The notes below the pieces were generated by a model. It saw only the letters and a program-made list of their open reading frames with translations, was not told where the DNA came from and made no database searches. Positions 10,817 to 19,732 of a stretch of DNA of 64,000 nucleotides are shown one piece after another. Location of the stretch: the NCBI GenBank assembly GCA_963804825.1, contig CAWDRV010000003.1:1240001-1304000 (forward strand), written 5' to 3'. Source of the stretch: JBKQVT01 sp963804825 (GTDB lineage: Bacteria > Planctomycetota > Planctomycetia > Pirellulales > Thermoguttaceae). Numbering within the stretch: the first letter of the stretch is position 1; every line of letters starts with the position of its first letter. Made by a program: the position numbers and the translations under genes.

Positions 10817-12547
10817 ATGCAGGACGCAACCCCCAGGCCGGATAGCGCCGGATCGTCGCCCGCGGAGAACCTCGGGAACGCCTTGCCGCTGGACCCGTTC
10901 CCGGCGGCCGCCGAGGGCCTCACTCCGCGGCGGCTGGCGCAGATCACGTGGGCTTTCATCGTGCTCGGGGTCGTCATTCGATCGATCCGTTACCTGCTTC
11001 GATTCCCCCTGTGGCCGGACGAGGCCTACCTGGCCCAGAACTTCCTCGATCGCGGCTATCTGGGTCTGCTAAGGCCGCTGGACTTCATCCAGGTCGCGCC
11101 GTTTTTGTATCTGTGGGTGCAACAGACGATCCTCAAGCTATTCGGGTTTTCCGAGTATACGCTGCGGCTGTTGCCGTTCCTGTGCAGCCTGGGCAGCCTG
11201 CTGTTGTTCCGCCATTGGGCGGGCAGGGCGCTGAAAGGGATCGCGCTGGTGTTGGCCGTGGGCACGTTCGCGGTGGCGTATCCGTTGGTGCGCTACTCGG
11301 CCGAGGCGAAGCCCTACGGCTCCGACGTGTTCGTGTCGCTGGTGCTCTTGACGTTGGCGGTGGAGTGGCGCCGGCGGCCGCAACAGCGCCGCTGGTGGTG
11401 GGCCCTCAGCTTGGCGCTTCCGCTGGCCGTGATGTTGTCCTACCCGGCGGTGTTTATCGCGGGCGGGATCAGCATGGCCACGGCCATGACGCTTTGGCGG
11501 CGCGGAACGCGGGGGGACTGGCTGCGCTGGGGCATCTCCAACGCGGCGCTGGCCGGCGGTTTGGCCGTGCTGCTGGTTTGTTCCGCGGGAAACCAGATGC
11601 TCGCGTCGGGCGCGGCCCAGCGGCACGCGTTTGCCGGCGCCTTTCCCCCGCTCGGCTCGCCCGGCAAGCTGGCCGCGTTCCTGTGGGCGAGCAACACGGG
11701 CGAGGCGTTCGCCTATCCGGCGGGCGGGGCGCACGGCGCCAGCATCCTGACCACGATCTGCTGCGTGACGGCGTTGGTGTTCCTGGTGCGGGCGCGGCGC
11801 TTCTCGCTGGCGGCGCTATGTCTGGTTCCGTTGGCGTTGCAGTTCGTTGCCTCCGCGCTGCGCTGCTATCCCTACGGCGGCTACTTTCGTTTCACGATCT
11901 ACCTGGCGCCGATCCTCTGTTTGCTGACCGGTCTTGGCGGCGCGGCCATTCTGTCGGCGATCAAGGGCCGCCGCTGGCCGGTTCCCGCCCCGGTGATCGC
12001 GACTCTCGCGATTTTTGCGGTCATCGGCGTCGGCGCCTCGGTCCGCGACTTTTTGAAGCCTTACACGGAAGAGTGCTGGATGCACAACCGCGACTTGGTC
12101 CGCTGGCTCTGGAGCGAGAAGGCGCAGGACGCGGAGATGGTGTGCCTGCGGGAGGACATGCACGAGCGTTTCTACTCGCCCGCGCAAGGCGATTCCCTGG
12201 CTTGCGTGTATTACTGCAACGAGCGGATCTACTCGGAGCGGCTCGCCCGGCGGCAGCCGGCGGAACCGGACCGCGTGTCGAGATCGCGGCCGCTGCGGTG
12301 CGTGCGTTTCCGGCCCGACTGCACGACCGAGAGCGACGAGGCCGCATTCCGCCAGTGGTTGAGGTCCCAGCAGACCCGCTACGAGTTGGTCGCCCGGGAC
12401 ACGTACCCGCTGAGCTTCCGCGGCCGCCACCGGGAGGTCTGGTGTGTCGATCAGGTGGAGGTATACGAGTTCGTGCCGGCGGCGGAAAAGGCGCCGGGAA
12501 CGAATGGCACTCGATTAGCGGACAAAGGGGGCAGAACGATTTATTGA
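10817..12547 (+). CDS. membrane glycosyltransferase, GT39/ArnT-like
   Basis: The 576-residue protein has about ten hydrophobic segments. Near the first membrane segment it carries WPDEAYLAQNF, the acidic motif of PMT/ArnT-type (GT-C fold) glycosyltransferases, where the Asp/Glu pair binds the polyprenyl-phosphate sugar donor. Further on are VRYSAEAKPYGSD, typical of this superfamily, and a soluble C-terminal region of about 170 residues. The likely role is transfer of a sugar from a lipid carrier on the periplasmic side of the membrane; the acceptor is unknown. The ATG at 10817 is preferred over an upstream TTG. The last codons overlap a terminator. Confidence 0.7.
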   Translation: MQDATPRPDSAGSSPAENLGNALPLDPFPAAAEGLTPRRLAQITWAFIVLGVVIRSIRYLLRFPLWPDEAYLAQNFLDRGYLGLLRPLDFIQVAPFLYLWVQQTILKLFGFSEYTLRLLPFLCSLGSLLLFRHWAGRALKGIALVLAVGTFAVAYPLVRYSAEAKPYGSDVFVSLVLLTLAVEWRRRPQQRRWWWALSLALPLAVMLSYPAVFIAGGISMATAMTLWRRGTRGDWLRWGISNAALAGGLAVLLVCSAGNQMLASGAAQRHAFAGAFPPLGSPGKLAAFLWASNTGEAFAYPAGGAHGASILTTICCVTALVFLVRARRFSLAALCLVPLALQFVASALRCYPYGGYFRFTIYLAPILCLLTGLGGAAILSAIKGRRWPVPAPVIATLAIFAVIGVGASVRDFLKPYTEECWMHNRDLVRWLWSEKAQDAEMVCLREDMHERFYSPAQGDSLACVYYCNERIYSERLARRQPAEPDRVSRSRPLRCVRFRPDCTTESDEAAFRQWLRSQQTRYELVARDTYPLSFRGRHREVWCVDQVEVYEFVPAAEKAPGTNGTRLADKGGRTIY

Positions 12548-12565
12548 ATAGTTCTGCCCCCTTTT
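12524..12565. terminator. bidirectional intrinsic terminator
   Basis: A 14-bp inverted repeat (12524-12537 AAAGGGGGCAGAAC and 12551-12564) with a 13-base loop is followed by TTTT and preceded by AAA. It overlaps the last codons of the glycosyltransferase gene and can serve the convergent minus-strand gene as well. Confidence 0.8.
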
Positions 12566-12575
12566 GGCCTCTCGG

Positions 12576-13538
12576 TCAATCGCTCCGCTTTTCCATCAAC
12601 TGCCTGTACTGCTCGCGCGTAATGTTCCGATACGCGGTCCTGTCCCTCCGGTACATGCTGAAACCCTCGAAGCCGGGTATCGACCGGATGCGGGAGAGGG
12701 GAATCGGCTTGTGGAAGCGCCGCAGTGTGCCGGCGGCAAAATGATTCGACCAGGGGAAATCCCGCGAATGGTTGGTTCTTTCTACTTTCCGTATTTCCGC
12801 TTCAGCCACAATCGCTTGGCGAGTTCTGTCGTAAAGCATCAGTTTGCGGCCTGTTCCGTCGAGCTTCTCATACTTGCGCGGTGTATCCCAATAGCTCCAT
12901 CCTCCCTTCTCGCCACTCCTGAGTTCATCAAGGAATGTTTCAGCGTAAAGGTCGGCCTTATGCCCAAAGGCCACCTTTTGTATTATGCCCGCGTAGTCAT
13001 ATCTGAACACCTGGTCGCGAATCCGTTCCATGAACTGGTTCACAAGTTCCAAAAAAGCCGTTCTCTCGCCGCTGCCAACGGCCGTTTCGAGATAGTCGTA
13101 AACGTCCTTCCATCCCAAATGCAGCACCGTCGGCTTGTATTTCGAAAGAAACTGTTTCATGTATTGGCTGTTGCCGTCGTCCGGTGTCAGAAGAACGACC
13201 CGCTTGAGCCTACCCGGGCATCCCTTCAAACCTCTCAGGCGTCTGCGGACCTCCGCGTTTGGTAACGCCCCCGACACGATCTTCGTCTCGAAACGAAGAC
13301 AGCAGTTGCCGCAACGCAGTTCGGCATCCGCGAAATCGATCCCGCGTAGGACGCGCACGCCGAACACACTTTCATTTCCTCCCCGCGGTTCAATTTGGAG
13401 GAGGTCTTTCAGGAAGGATGTGACGAATTTCGGCCTCTCGTAAGCCGAGATTCGCAGGATGGAGAACAAGCCGTTGGTAAAGTTGTTCTCTTCTTGCCTG
13501 TAGGTGTTGAAGACATTGACCGCCTGTATCGAATCCAT
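12576..13538 (-). CDS. unknown protein with possible PD-(D/E)XK-like N-terminus
   Basis: I do not recognise this 320-residue protein. Residues about 70-90 read FADAELRCGN...LRFETKI, with an acidic residue followed by E-x-K. This resembles the core of the PD-(D/E)XK nuclease superfamily, and the next strand, RVVLLTPDDG, would fit. The C-terminal half is rich in basic and aromatic residues (GGWSYWDTPRKYEKL, FEGFSMYRRDR). It ends against the terminator shared with the glycosyltransferase and starts near a REP-like repeat. A defence-related nuclease is possible but unproven; the match is to a short motif only. Confidence 0.55.
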   Translation of the reverse strand: MDSIQAVNVFNTYRQEENNFTNGLFSILRISAYERPKFVTSFLKDLLQIEPRGGNESVFGVRVLRGIDFADAELRCGNCCLRFETKIVSGALPNAEVRRRLRGLKGCPGRLKRVVLLTPDDGNSQYMKQFLSKYKPTVLHLGWKDVYDYLETAVGSGERTAFLELVNQFMERIRDQVFRYDYAGIIQKVAFGHKADLYAETFLDELRSGEKGGWSYWDTPRKYEKLDGTGRKLMLYDRTRQAIVAEAEIRKVERTNHSRDFPWSNHFAAGTLRRFHKPIPLSRIRSIPGFEGFSMYRRDRTAYRNITREQYRQLMEKRSD

Positions 13539-13692
13539 CGCGTTGCCCCCCTATCAGAGAAAACCAATAAACGGCCGCAACAGCGTAGGGTAATCCCCTG
13601 TTGCTCCATTGTCAACAACCCAGCATAATGAGCAGACATTCAAAACAACGATTCCTCTGGCACCTTTTTTCCTATTTCTCACTCGCCCGGGG

Positions 13693-13774
13693 GTGAGCCG
13701 GGGCCGTGAGGCTCCGGATCGAGCGGCGCGCGCATCTATTCGACGATATCCGGGGCCTGACGGCCCCGGCTCAT
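13693..13774. repeat. REP-like palindrome
   Basis: Two 24-base arms, 13693-13716 and 13751-13774, are near-perfect reverse complements built on GAGCCGGGGCCGT-AGGC-CCG. The element lies just after the stop of the acetyl-CoA hydrolase/GNAT gene and could stabilise or end its transcript. Confidence 0.7.
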
Positions 13775-13780
13775 CCCCTC

Positions 13781-15658
13781 TCAAACGAAATCCACCCGAT
13801 AGCTATACACGTTGCCTTCCAGCCGGCTGGAGACGCGGCCTTCGCTCTTGTCGAACACGGCTTGCATCGGCTTGTTCGTCCGCAGGACCTCGGCCGTGAA
13901 TCCGCTGATGCCGTGGCTCTTGGCGATGTTCGTGAGGTAAGAAAGCAGGAAGGTGCCGATGCCCAGGTTCTGCCAGCGGTCGTGGACCACGAAGGCGACT
14001 TCCGCCCGGTTCGTCTTCGGGTTGAGGTAGTAGCAGCCGACCGCCACGATCTCCTCGCCGGAGGCCTCGGGAAGCGTGCCGACCACCGCCACTTCGCTGC
14101 GATGATCGACGTAGACGAATTCCTGGATCTGCCGCTGCGAAAACTGCTTCTGCGCGGACATGAAACGGTAATAGACCGTCTCGTGCGACAGCGCGTAGAG
14201 CAGCTCCTTCATCCGCGGCAGGTCGGTCGGATGCACGTGCCGGAAATGGATCTGCGTGCCGTCGGTCAGCAGGAGGCTGGTCCTCTGCTCGGGCGAGCCG
14301 ACGCGGACGCGGCCCTCGACGTCGCGCATTTCGGGCCGCACGTACTTGGCCTCGATCGCCTCGCGGAGCAGTTGCTCGCGGAAGTCCGGGTGGGCGATCG
14401 AGATCAGCGCGATGGCGCGGTCCTGGACGCTCTTGCCGTGGAGATAGGCCACGCCGTACTCGGTGACGACGTAATGGACGTCGCCGCGGGTGGTGACCAC
14501 GCCCGCCCCGGGGCTCAAGCGGGAAACGATCCGCGAGACGGCGCCGTGCTGGGCGGTCGAGGGCATGGCGATGACGGCCCGGCCGCCCCGCGAACGGGCC
14601 GCACCGCGGTTGAAATCCACCTGCCCGCCGATCCCCGAGTAGAACCGGTTGCCCAGCGAGTCGGCGCACACCTGGCCGGTCAGGTCCACCTCCAGCGCGA
14701 CGTTGATCGCCACCATCTTGTGGCAGCGGCTGATGACGAACGGATCGTTGATGTATTCGGTCGGGTGGAAGGCGAAGACCGGGTTGTTGTGGATGTAGTC
14801 GTAGAGCCTCTGCGTGCCCATGCAGAAGCTCGCGGCCACCTTCCCGCGGTCCAACGACTTCCGCTGGCCGGTCACCGCGCCCGACTCGATCAGGTCGATG
14901 ATGGAGTCGCTGAACATCTCGGTGTGGATTCCCAGGTCGTGCTTGGTCTTCAGGAATTCGACGACCGCCTGGGGAATCCGCCCGATGCCGAACTCGACCG
15001 TCGAGCCGTCGTCGATCAGGGCGGCGATGTATTCTCCGATCCGGCGGGGCGTCTCGTCGGGCTGGACCGGGCTGACCTCGATGATGGGCACGTCGACGGG
15101 CACGAGGATGTCGAGTTCCTGGACGTGGAGGAAGGAATTTCCCAGCGTCCTGGGCATGCGCGGATTGACTTGGGCGATGACCAGGCCCGCGTTCGCGGCC
15201 GCGCTTTTGACGATATCGACCGACACGCCCAGGCTGCACATCCCGCGGCCGTCCGGCGGCGTCACCTGGATCAGCGCGACGTCCAGCGGCAACTGGCCGC
15301 TGGAGAACAAGCGGGGAATGTCGGAAAGGAAAATCGGCGTGTAATCGCCCATCCCCTCCTGGATCATGCCGCGGACGTTCTCCGCGATGAAGAAGCTGTT
15401 GATGCGGAAGTAGTGGGCCAGTTCCGATCGGGCGTAGGGGGCCTCGCCCAGCGTCAAGAGGTGGACCAACTCGGTGTCGGGCAACTCCGTCGCCCGGGCC
15501 ACCAGGGCCTTGACCAGCTCGGTGGGCTGGGCGCAGCCGGTGCCGATGAACACCCGCTTGCCCGGCGACAGCTCGGCCAGCGCGGCCGCCGGCGTCATGA
15601 TCATGTCGGCGTATTTCTCTTTCCACCGGGGGTCCAGCGTGGCCGTGGGGTCGTTCAT
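13781..15658 (-). CDS. acetyl-CoA hydrolase/transferase fused to a GNAT acetyltransferase
   Basis: The protein has 625 residues. Residues about 1-430 are an acetyl-CoA hydrolase/CoA-transferase family domain, with GKRVFIGTGCAQP and the catalytic-glutamate motif VVTEYGVAYLHGKS. Residues about 450-625 are a GNAT N-acetyltransferase domain with the acetyl-CoA site DRWQNLGIGTFLL. The first domain would move CoA between acyl groups such as acetate and succinate, or hydrolyse acetyl-CoA. The second would acetylate a protein or small molecule. The ATG overlaps the stop of the upstream acyl-CoA synthetase (ATGA), so the two form an operon. The GNAT domain usually seen on the synthetase is here attached to the transferase. 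Confidence 0.9.
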   Translation of the reverse strand: MNDPTATLDPRWKEKYADMIMTPAAALAELSPGKRVFIGTGCAQPTELVKALVARATELPDTELVHLLTLGEAPYARSELAHYFRINSFFIAENVRGMIQEGMGDYTPIFLSDIPRLFSSGQLPLDVALIQVTPPDGRGMCSLGVSVDIVKSAAANAGLVIAQVNPRMPRTLGNSFLHVQELDILVPVDVPIIEVSPVQPDETPRRIGEYIAALIDDGSTVEFGIGRIPQAVVEFLKTKHDLGIHTEMFSDSIIDLIESGAVTGQRKSLDRGKVAASFCMGTQRLYDYIHNNPVFAFHPTEYINDPFVISRCHKMVAINVALEVDLTGQVCADSLGNRFYSGIGGQVDFNRGAARSRGGRAVIAMPSTAQHGAVSRIVSRLSPGAGVVTTRGDVHYVVTEYGVAYLHGKSVQDRAIALISIAHPDFREQLLREAIEAKYVRPEMRDVEGRVRVGSPEQRTSLLLTDGTQIHFRHVHPTDLPRMKELLYALSHETVYYRFMSAQKQFSQRQIQEFVYVDHRSEVAVVGTLPEASGEEIVAVGCYYLNPKTNRAEVAFVVHDRWQNLGIGTFLLSYLTNIAKSHGISGFTAEVLRTNKPMQAVFDKSEGRVSSRLEGNVYSYRVDFV

Positions 15659-17760
15659 TCCTCGCTCCTCGCTCGCGGCAGGGTGATCCGCGCGTCGGCC
15701 ACCACCGGATCGACGCCGATCTCGCCGACGATCAACGGATTGATGTCCATCTCCTGGATGATGGGGAAGTCGGTGACCAGTTGGCTGAGCCGCTGGAGGC
15801 AATCGGCGATGGCGCGGACGTCCACGCGGCCCTGCCCCCGCGTCCCTTCCAGCAGCGCGTAGGACTTGGTGTTTCGCAGCATGTCGAGGGCCTCGTCGGC
15901 GGTGATCGGCGCCAAGTGGAAGGCGACGTCCTTCATCACCTCGACGAAAATCCCGCCCAGGCCGAACATGAGCATCGGGCCGAACTGCGGGTCGCGGGTC
16001 ATGCCCAGGATGACCTCGCGGCCGGGCGGACACATCCGCTCGACGTACACGCCCAGCAGCCGGGCCTCGGGCAGCCGCCGGGGAATGCGGAGCATCATCA
16101 GGTCGAAGGCGTCGGTGACCGCCTGCGGCGTGGCCAGGTTGAGCTTCACGCCGCCCACGTCCGACTTGTGGAGCACGTCGGGCGAAAGGATCTTCATGGC
16201 CACGGGCAGGCCGATCTTCAGCGCCGCCTCGACGGCCTCCTCGGCGGACGCGGCCGTCGCGCCCTCGGGCACGTTGAAGCGATACGCCCGCATGATCTCC
16301 TTCGCGGCGGCCTCGTTGACGAAGCATTCGCCCGCCCGATGGCAGCGGTGCAACACCCGCTCGACGCGGCGGCGGTTGACGGGGAACCGCGCGACGGTCC
16401 GGGGCGGCATGCGGCGCCACTGGGCGTAGTCGCACATGGCCTTGAGCGCCGCGACGGCCCGCTCCGGCGCCGGATATTCCGGCACGCCCGCCCGGACCAA
16501 TTCCTGCCGGCCCGGCGTCACCTCCCGCCCGCCGAGGAACGAGGCCAGCAGCGGCTTCTCGCCGCGGTAGCAATGGGCAATGGCCTGGGCCGTTTCCGCC
16601 GTGCGGGTCATGGCTTGCGGCGTCAGCAGGACGAGGATGGAATCGACCGCTTCGTCGTCCTGCGCCGCCATGACCGCGTCGACGTAGCGCTGCGGATTGG
16701 CGTCGCCGAGCACGTCGATCGGATTGGCCACGCTGGCCGCCGGGGGGAACTTGGACCGCAACAGCGCCGTCGTCTCGGGACTCAACCCGGCCACTTGCAT
16801 GCCGCAGTTCTCGACCGCGTCGGCGGCCATGATGCCCGGACCGCCCGCGTTGGTCACGATGGCCACGCGGTCGCCCTTGGGCAGCGGCTGCATGGCCAGG
16901 GCGACGGCGTAATCGAACAGGGCCTCGAAGGTGGCTGCCCGCAGGATGCCGGAACGCTGGAACGCGGCGCCGTAGGCGATGTCGGCGCCGGCCAGGCTTC
17001 CGGTGTGCGAGGAGGCGGCCCGGGCGCCCGCGTCGCTGGTGCCCGCCTTGAGGACCACGACCGGCTTGATCGCCGCGGCCGCGGCCGCCGCCCGGACAAA
17101 CTCCTTCCCCGACGCGATGCTCTCCAGGTACGCCACGATCACGCCGGTGTGGGGATCGTCGGCCAAGGCGGAAACGAAATCGCACTCGTCGAGGTCGGCC
17201 TTGTTGCCGATGCTGATGAGCTTGGCCAGGCCGATGCACCGCGCCGCGGCCCAGTCGAGAATGGCCGTGCACAGGGCGCCCGATTGCGAGACCACGGAGA
17301 TGCTCCCCTCGGCCGGCATCTGCTTGGCGAACGAGGCGTTCAGCCGCCGATGGGTGTTGATGAGTCCCAGGCAGTTCGGCCCCAGCAGTCGGACGCCGCC
17401 GGACCGGCAGCACTCGGCGATGCGGTCTTCCAATTCCGCCCCCGCCGGCCCGATTTCCTTGAAACCGGCGGTGATGATGCAGATGGACCCGACTTGGGCG
17501 TCGACGGCCTGCTTCACGGTGTCCAGCACGGCGGCCGGCGGGACGGCGATCAGGCACAGGTCGATCTTGCAGTCGCAATCCCGCAGCGAGCGTTCGGTCC
17601 GCAGCCCGAGGATTTCCTCGCCGGAAAGATTCACCGGGACGATGGTCCCCTGGAAACCGCCGCCCAGCAGGTTCGCCAGCACCTCATGTCCGACTTTTCC
17701 TGGCTTCCGAGACGCCCCGATGACGGCAACCGTCTCCGGACACAGGAGTTTTTCCAGCAT
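15655..17760 (-). CDS. ADP-forming acyl-CoA synthetase (fused alpha and beta domains)
   Basis: The 701-residue protein has a CoA-binding domain at the N-terminus (VAVIGASRKPGKVGHEV), the ligase domain with VSQSGALCTAILDWA, the phospho-histidine loop ASSHTGSLAG, and a C-terminal ATP-grasp domain (GLPVAMKILSPDVLHKSDVGG). It ends after the ATP-grasp region without a GNAT domain. It likely conserves energy by turning acetyl-CoA plus ADP into acetate plus ATP, or works in reverse. The start at 17760 follows AAGGAGGGG; an upstream in-frame ATG adds 21 non-conserved residues. Its stop overlaps the next gene by four bases, so both proteins are co-translated. Confidence 0.9.
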   Translation of the reverse strand: MLEKLLCPETVAVIGASRKPGKVGHEVLANLLGGGFQGTIVPVNLSGEEILGLRTERSLRDCDCKIDLCLIAVPPAAVLDTVKQAVDAQVGSICIITAGFKEIGPAGAELEDRIAECCRSGGVRLLGPNCLGLINTHRRLNASFAKQMPAEGSISVVSQSGALCTAILDWAAARCIGLAKLISIGNKADLDECDFVSALADDPHTGVIVAYLESIASGKEFVRAAAAAAAIKPVVVLKAGTSDAGARAASSHTGSLAGADIAYGAAFQRSGILRAATFEALFDYAVALAMQPLPKGDRVAIVTNAGGPGIMAADAVENCGMQVAGLSPETTALLRSKFPPAASVANPIDVLGDANPQRYVDAVMAAQDDEAVDSILVLLTPQAMTRTAETAQAIAHCYRGEKPLLASFLGGREVTPGRQELVRAGVPEYPAPERAVAALKAMCDYAQWRRMPPRTVARFPVNRRRVERVLHRCHRAGECFVNEAAAKEIMRAYRFNVPEGATAASAEEAVEAALKIGLPVAMKILSPDVLHKSDVGGVKLNLATPQAVTDAFDLMMLRIPRRLPEARLLGVYVERMCPPGREVILGMTRDPQFGPMLMFGLGGIFVEVMKDVAFHLAPITADEALDMLRNTKSYALLEGTRGQGRVDVRAIADCLQRLSQLVTDFPIIQEMDINPLIVGEIGVDPVVADARITLPRARSEE

Positions 17761-17916
17761 GGTGAACGGCCCCTCCTTCCTGGAGACGACGCGAGCGACC
17801 GTGCGGTCCCGCGGCCGGGCCACTCGCGCGACGTGATCCTACCACAACCGCCCCCGATTGAACAGGGCAGGGGGGCGGGTAGCGGCGCATTTTGGCCGCC
17901 TTGCCGGAAGAAATGG

Positions 17917-19080
17917 TTACTTCGCCGGCCCCTCGATAATCTCGATTTCCTCCTCCGTCAGGCCGTACAAATCATACACGAGCCGGTCGATCTCCGCGTC
18001 GGTGGCGTCGATCTGCCGCTGAAGAACGGTCCTCTGTGCTTCCGAGTTCGCGGCAGCCAACGACTTATGCAGCGCCAGCATTTGCTCGACCAGGGCGACC
18101 ATGCGGTCCCTCTCCCACATTTCTTTGGTATTGCCGGCTTTGGGAATTCGGATCGGCAATTTCTTAAGATATGTTCCCTTGATCTTTGGAAATGTACGGC
18201 GTTGATCATAATACTTCTCCACCCAGTAGCGGCGAAGAAGACGCGAATTCAGGATGCCCAAGACGTAAGCAGGATCAGGGCCACCTTCCAGTACGTTTAC
18301 CATAAAGATGGCGTTCAAGCATTGGTAGCCTTTTTCATCCACTGCAAAGGTTGGGTACTGACCGATCTGTCTCGTCAACAACTTGTATTTCGCGTTCTGC
18401 ACGCCAGAATTCCAGCAGCCGCCGCAGCGTGCAATTTCGCTGTCAAGACAGGCAAGCTTCCCCCACGCCAGGTTGTACCGAGTGATGTCCCTTCCACCGT
18501 AACAGGGTTTGTGGGAGTGCGGCACCGACCTAAGAGACGCAACGCTGATAACATCGCGTGGGTAAACCGTTCTATCACGGAGCTGCTTTCCAAAATTGAC
18601 CCTGGCAATCTCTCCAAGTGATGTGTTCTCATCGTCCAGGCGACGCAAGAGTTGACCAAGGGCACGCCCTGACGCACCCGTGAACAATGTAAAGGGATCG
18701 GCCCGCACTCTACCTGCACGGATGGTCGCTTCCCCCGTCACCGTTAACACGGGGTCACTGGCTTTGGCGTGGATAATCTGGAAACTTTTCGTGCCAGCCG
18801 CAGCTTTCGTCAGCACGAGGATTGCGCTATCGACGCTCACGTTCGGAAAGACACCCCCATCTATCACCAGGATGTGGTCAATTTCACTGTTGCAAATCAA
18901 ATACTTGCGCAACTTGTTGAGGTAGTTATTGGTGATGAAGTTGGCAGGCGTAATCATTGAGTCCCTGCCGCCCACCTTGGTCAGTTGCACAGCCCGTTCT
19001 ATGAACAGGTGGTATGCGTCCAACTTAAAGGATGCAACTTGGTAATTTGTTTTAAAAGAAGTCGAGTTGGTTCCGATCAC
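17917..19080 (-). CDS. type IIG restriction-modification enzyme, target-recognition part (frameshifted)
   Basis: This 387-codon frame contains the region after the methyltransferase core. It begins with YHLFIERAVQLTKVGG and SMITPANFITNNYLNKLRKYL, and continues into a TaqI-like specificity domain with TFPKIKGTYLKKLPIRIP and a coiled-coil end (residues about 335-380). It continues directly from the preceding minus-strand frame if one T of a TTTT run near 19066-19070 is removed. The whole enzyme spans 17917-20815, about 966 residues, and would both methylate adenine and cut DNA beside its site. Confidence 0.75.
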   Translation of the reverse strand: MIGTNSTSFKTNYQVASFKLDAYHLFIERAVQLTKVGGRDSMITPANFITNNYLNKLRKYLICNSEIDHILVIDGGVFPNVSVDSAILVLTKAAAGTKSFQIIHAKASDPVLTVTGEATIRAGRVRADPFTLFTGASGRALGQLLRRLDDENTSLGEIARVNFGKQLRDRTVYPRDVISVASLRSVPHSHKPCYGGRDITRYNLAWGKLACLDSEIARCGGCWNSGVQNAKYKLLTRQIGQYPTFAVDEKGYQCLNAIFMVNVLEGGPDPAYVLGILNSRLLRRYWVEKYYDQRRTFPKIKGTYLKKLPIRIPKAGNTKEMWERDRMVALVEQMLALHKSLAAANSEAQRTVLQRQIDATDAEIDRLVYDLYGLTEEEIEIIEGPAK

Positions 19081-19732
19081 GGTTGGTGTCTTGCAGAAGG
19101 ATATAGGGCGGGTTGCCGAGAATGCAGTCGAATCCGCCGGCTTTCACTGCCTCTGGGAAAGCCGTCTTCCAGTCAAGGGGATTGACTCGTTTGAGTTCCT
19201 CTTCGTCGGAAATCAGCCGAGCCGGTGAAATACTCGGAGCCGATGAGCGAATTGCCGCATTGGATGTTGTCGGCCAGGTTCGGCAGCGCCCGGTCGTGAA
19301 AAAGCTTCCGTTGCCGGCGCACGCTCTCGTCGTTTTCACCCTCCAACACCTTCAACAGCAGCGACAGCTTGGTCACTTCCACGGCCTGGGCGTCGATGTC
19401 CACGCCGAAAAGATGCGCCGTCAGGATACGCTTCTTTTCGCCGATCGTGAGTCGCCAATGCCCGTTGCGGGGTTCTCGGTAAACGGCCTTTTTGAACGCC
19501 TCCGGCTTGTGTTCGGCATACCATTTCAAACAGTGGTCGAGAAGGCACTGGTAAGCGCCCAAGAGGAATGAGCCGCTTCCGCAAGCCATGTCCAAGACGC
19601 GAAAGGGCGGCTTGCCCTTGCCGCCGGCCAGTTGGGCGGGGCTTCGGCCTTCAATCTGCCCGCCGACGGTGTGTTTGACGATGTAATCGACGATGTACTT
19701 TGGAGTGTAGTAAACGCCGCCGGCCTTGCGAA
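19076..19732 (-). CDS. type IIG restriction-modification enzyme, methyltransferase core (frameshifted)
   Basis: This is the middle part of the same enzyme. Motif I (RVLDMACGSGSFLLGAY), which binds S-adenosylmethionine, lies near 19580. Motif IV (CILGNPPYILLQD), which holds the target adenine, lies near 19110. Together they identify an N6-adenine methyltransferase of the gamma class. A frame change near 19210 separates the two motifs, and another near 19730 joins it to the N-terminal part. The conserved motifs on both sides argue for one protein. Confidence 0.75.

Noticed and set aside
15781..18621. Plus-strand open frame of about 946 codons opposite the second synthetase
   Set aside because: Antisense shadow across two unrelated minus-strand genes; low-complexity and without motifs.
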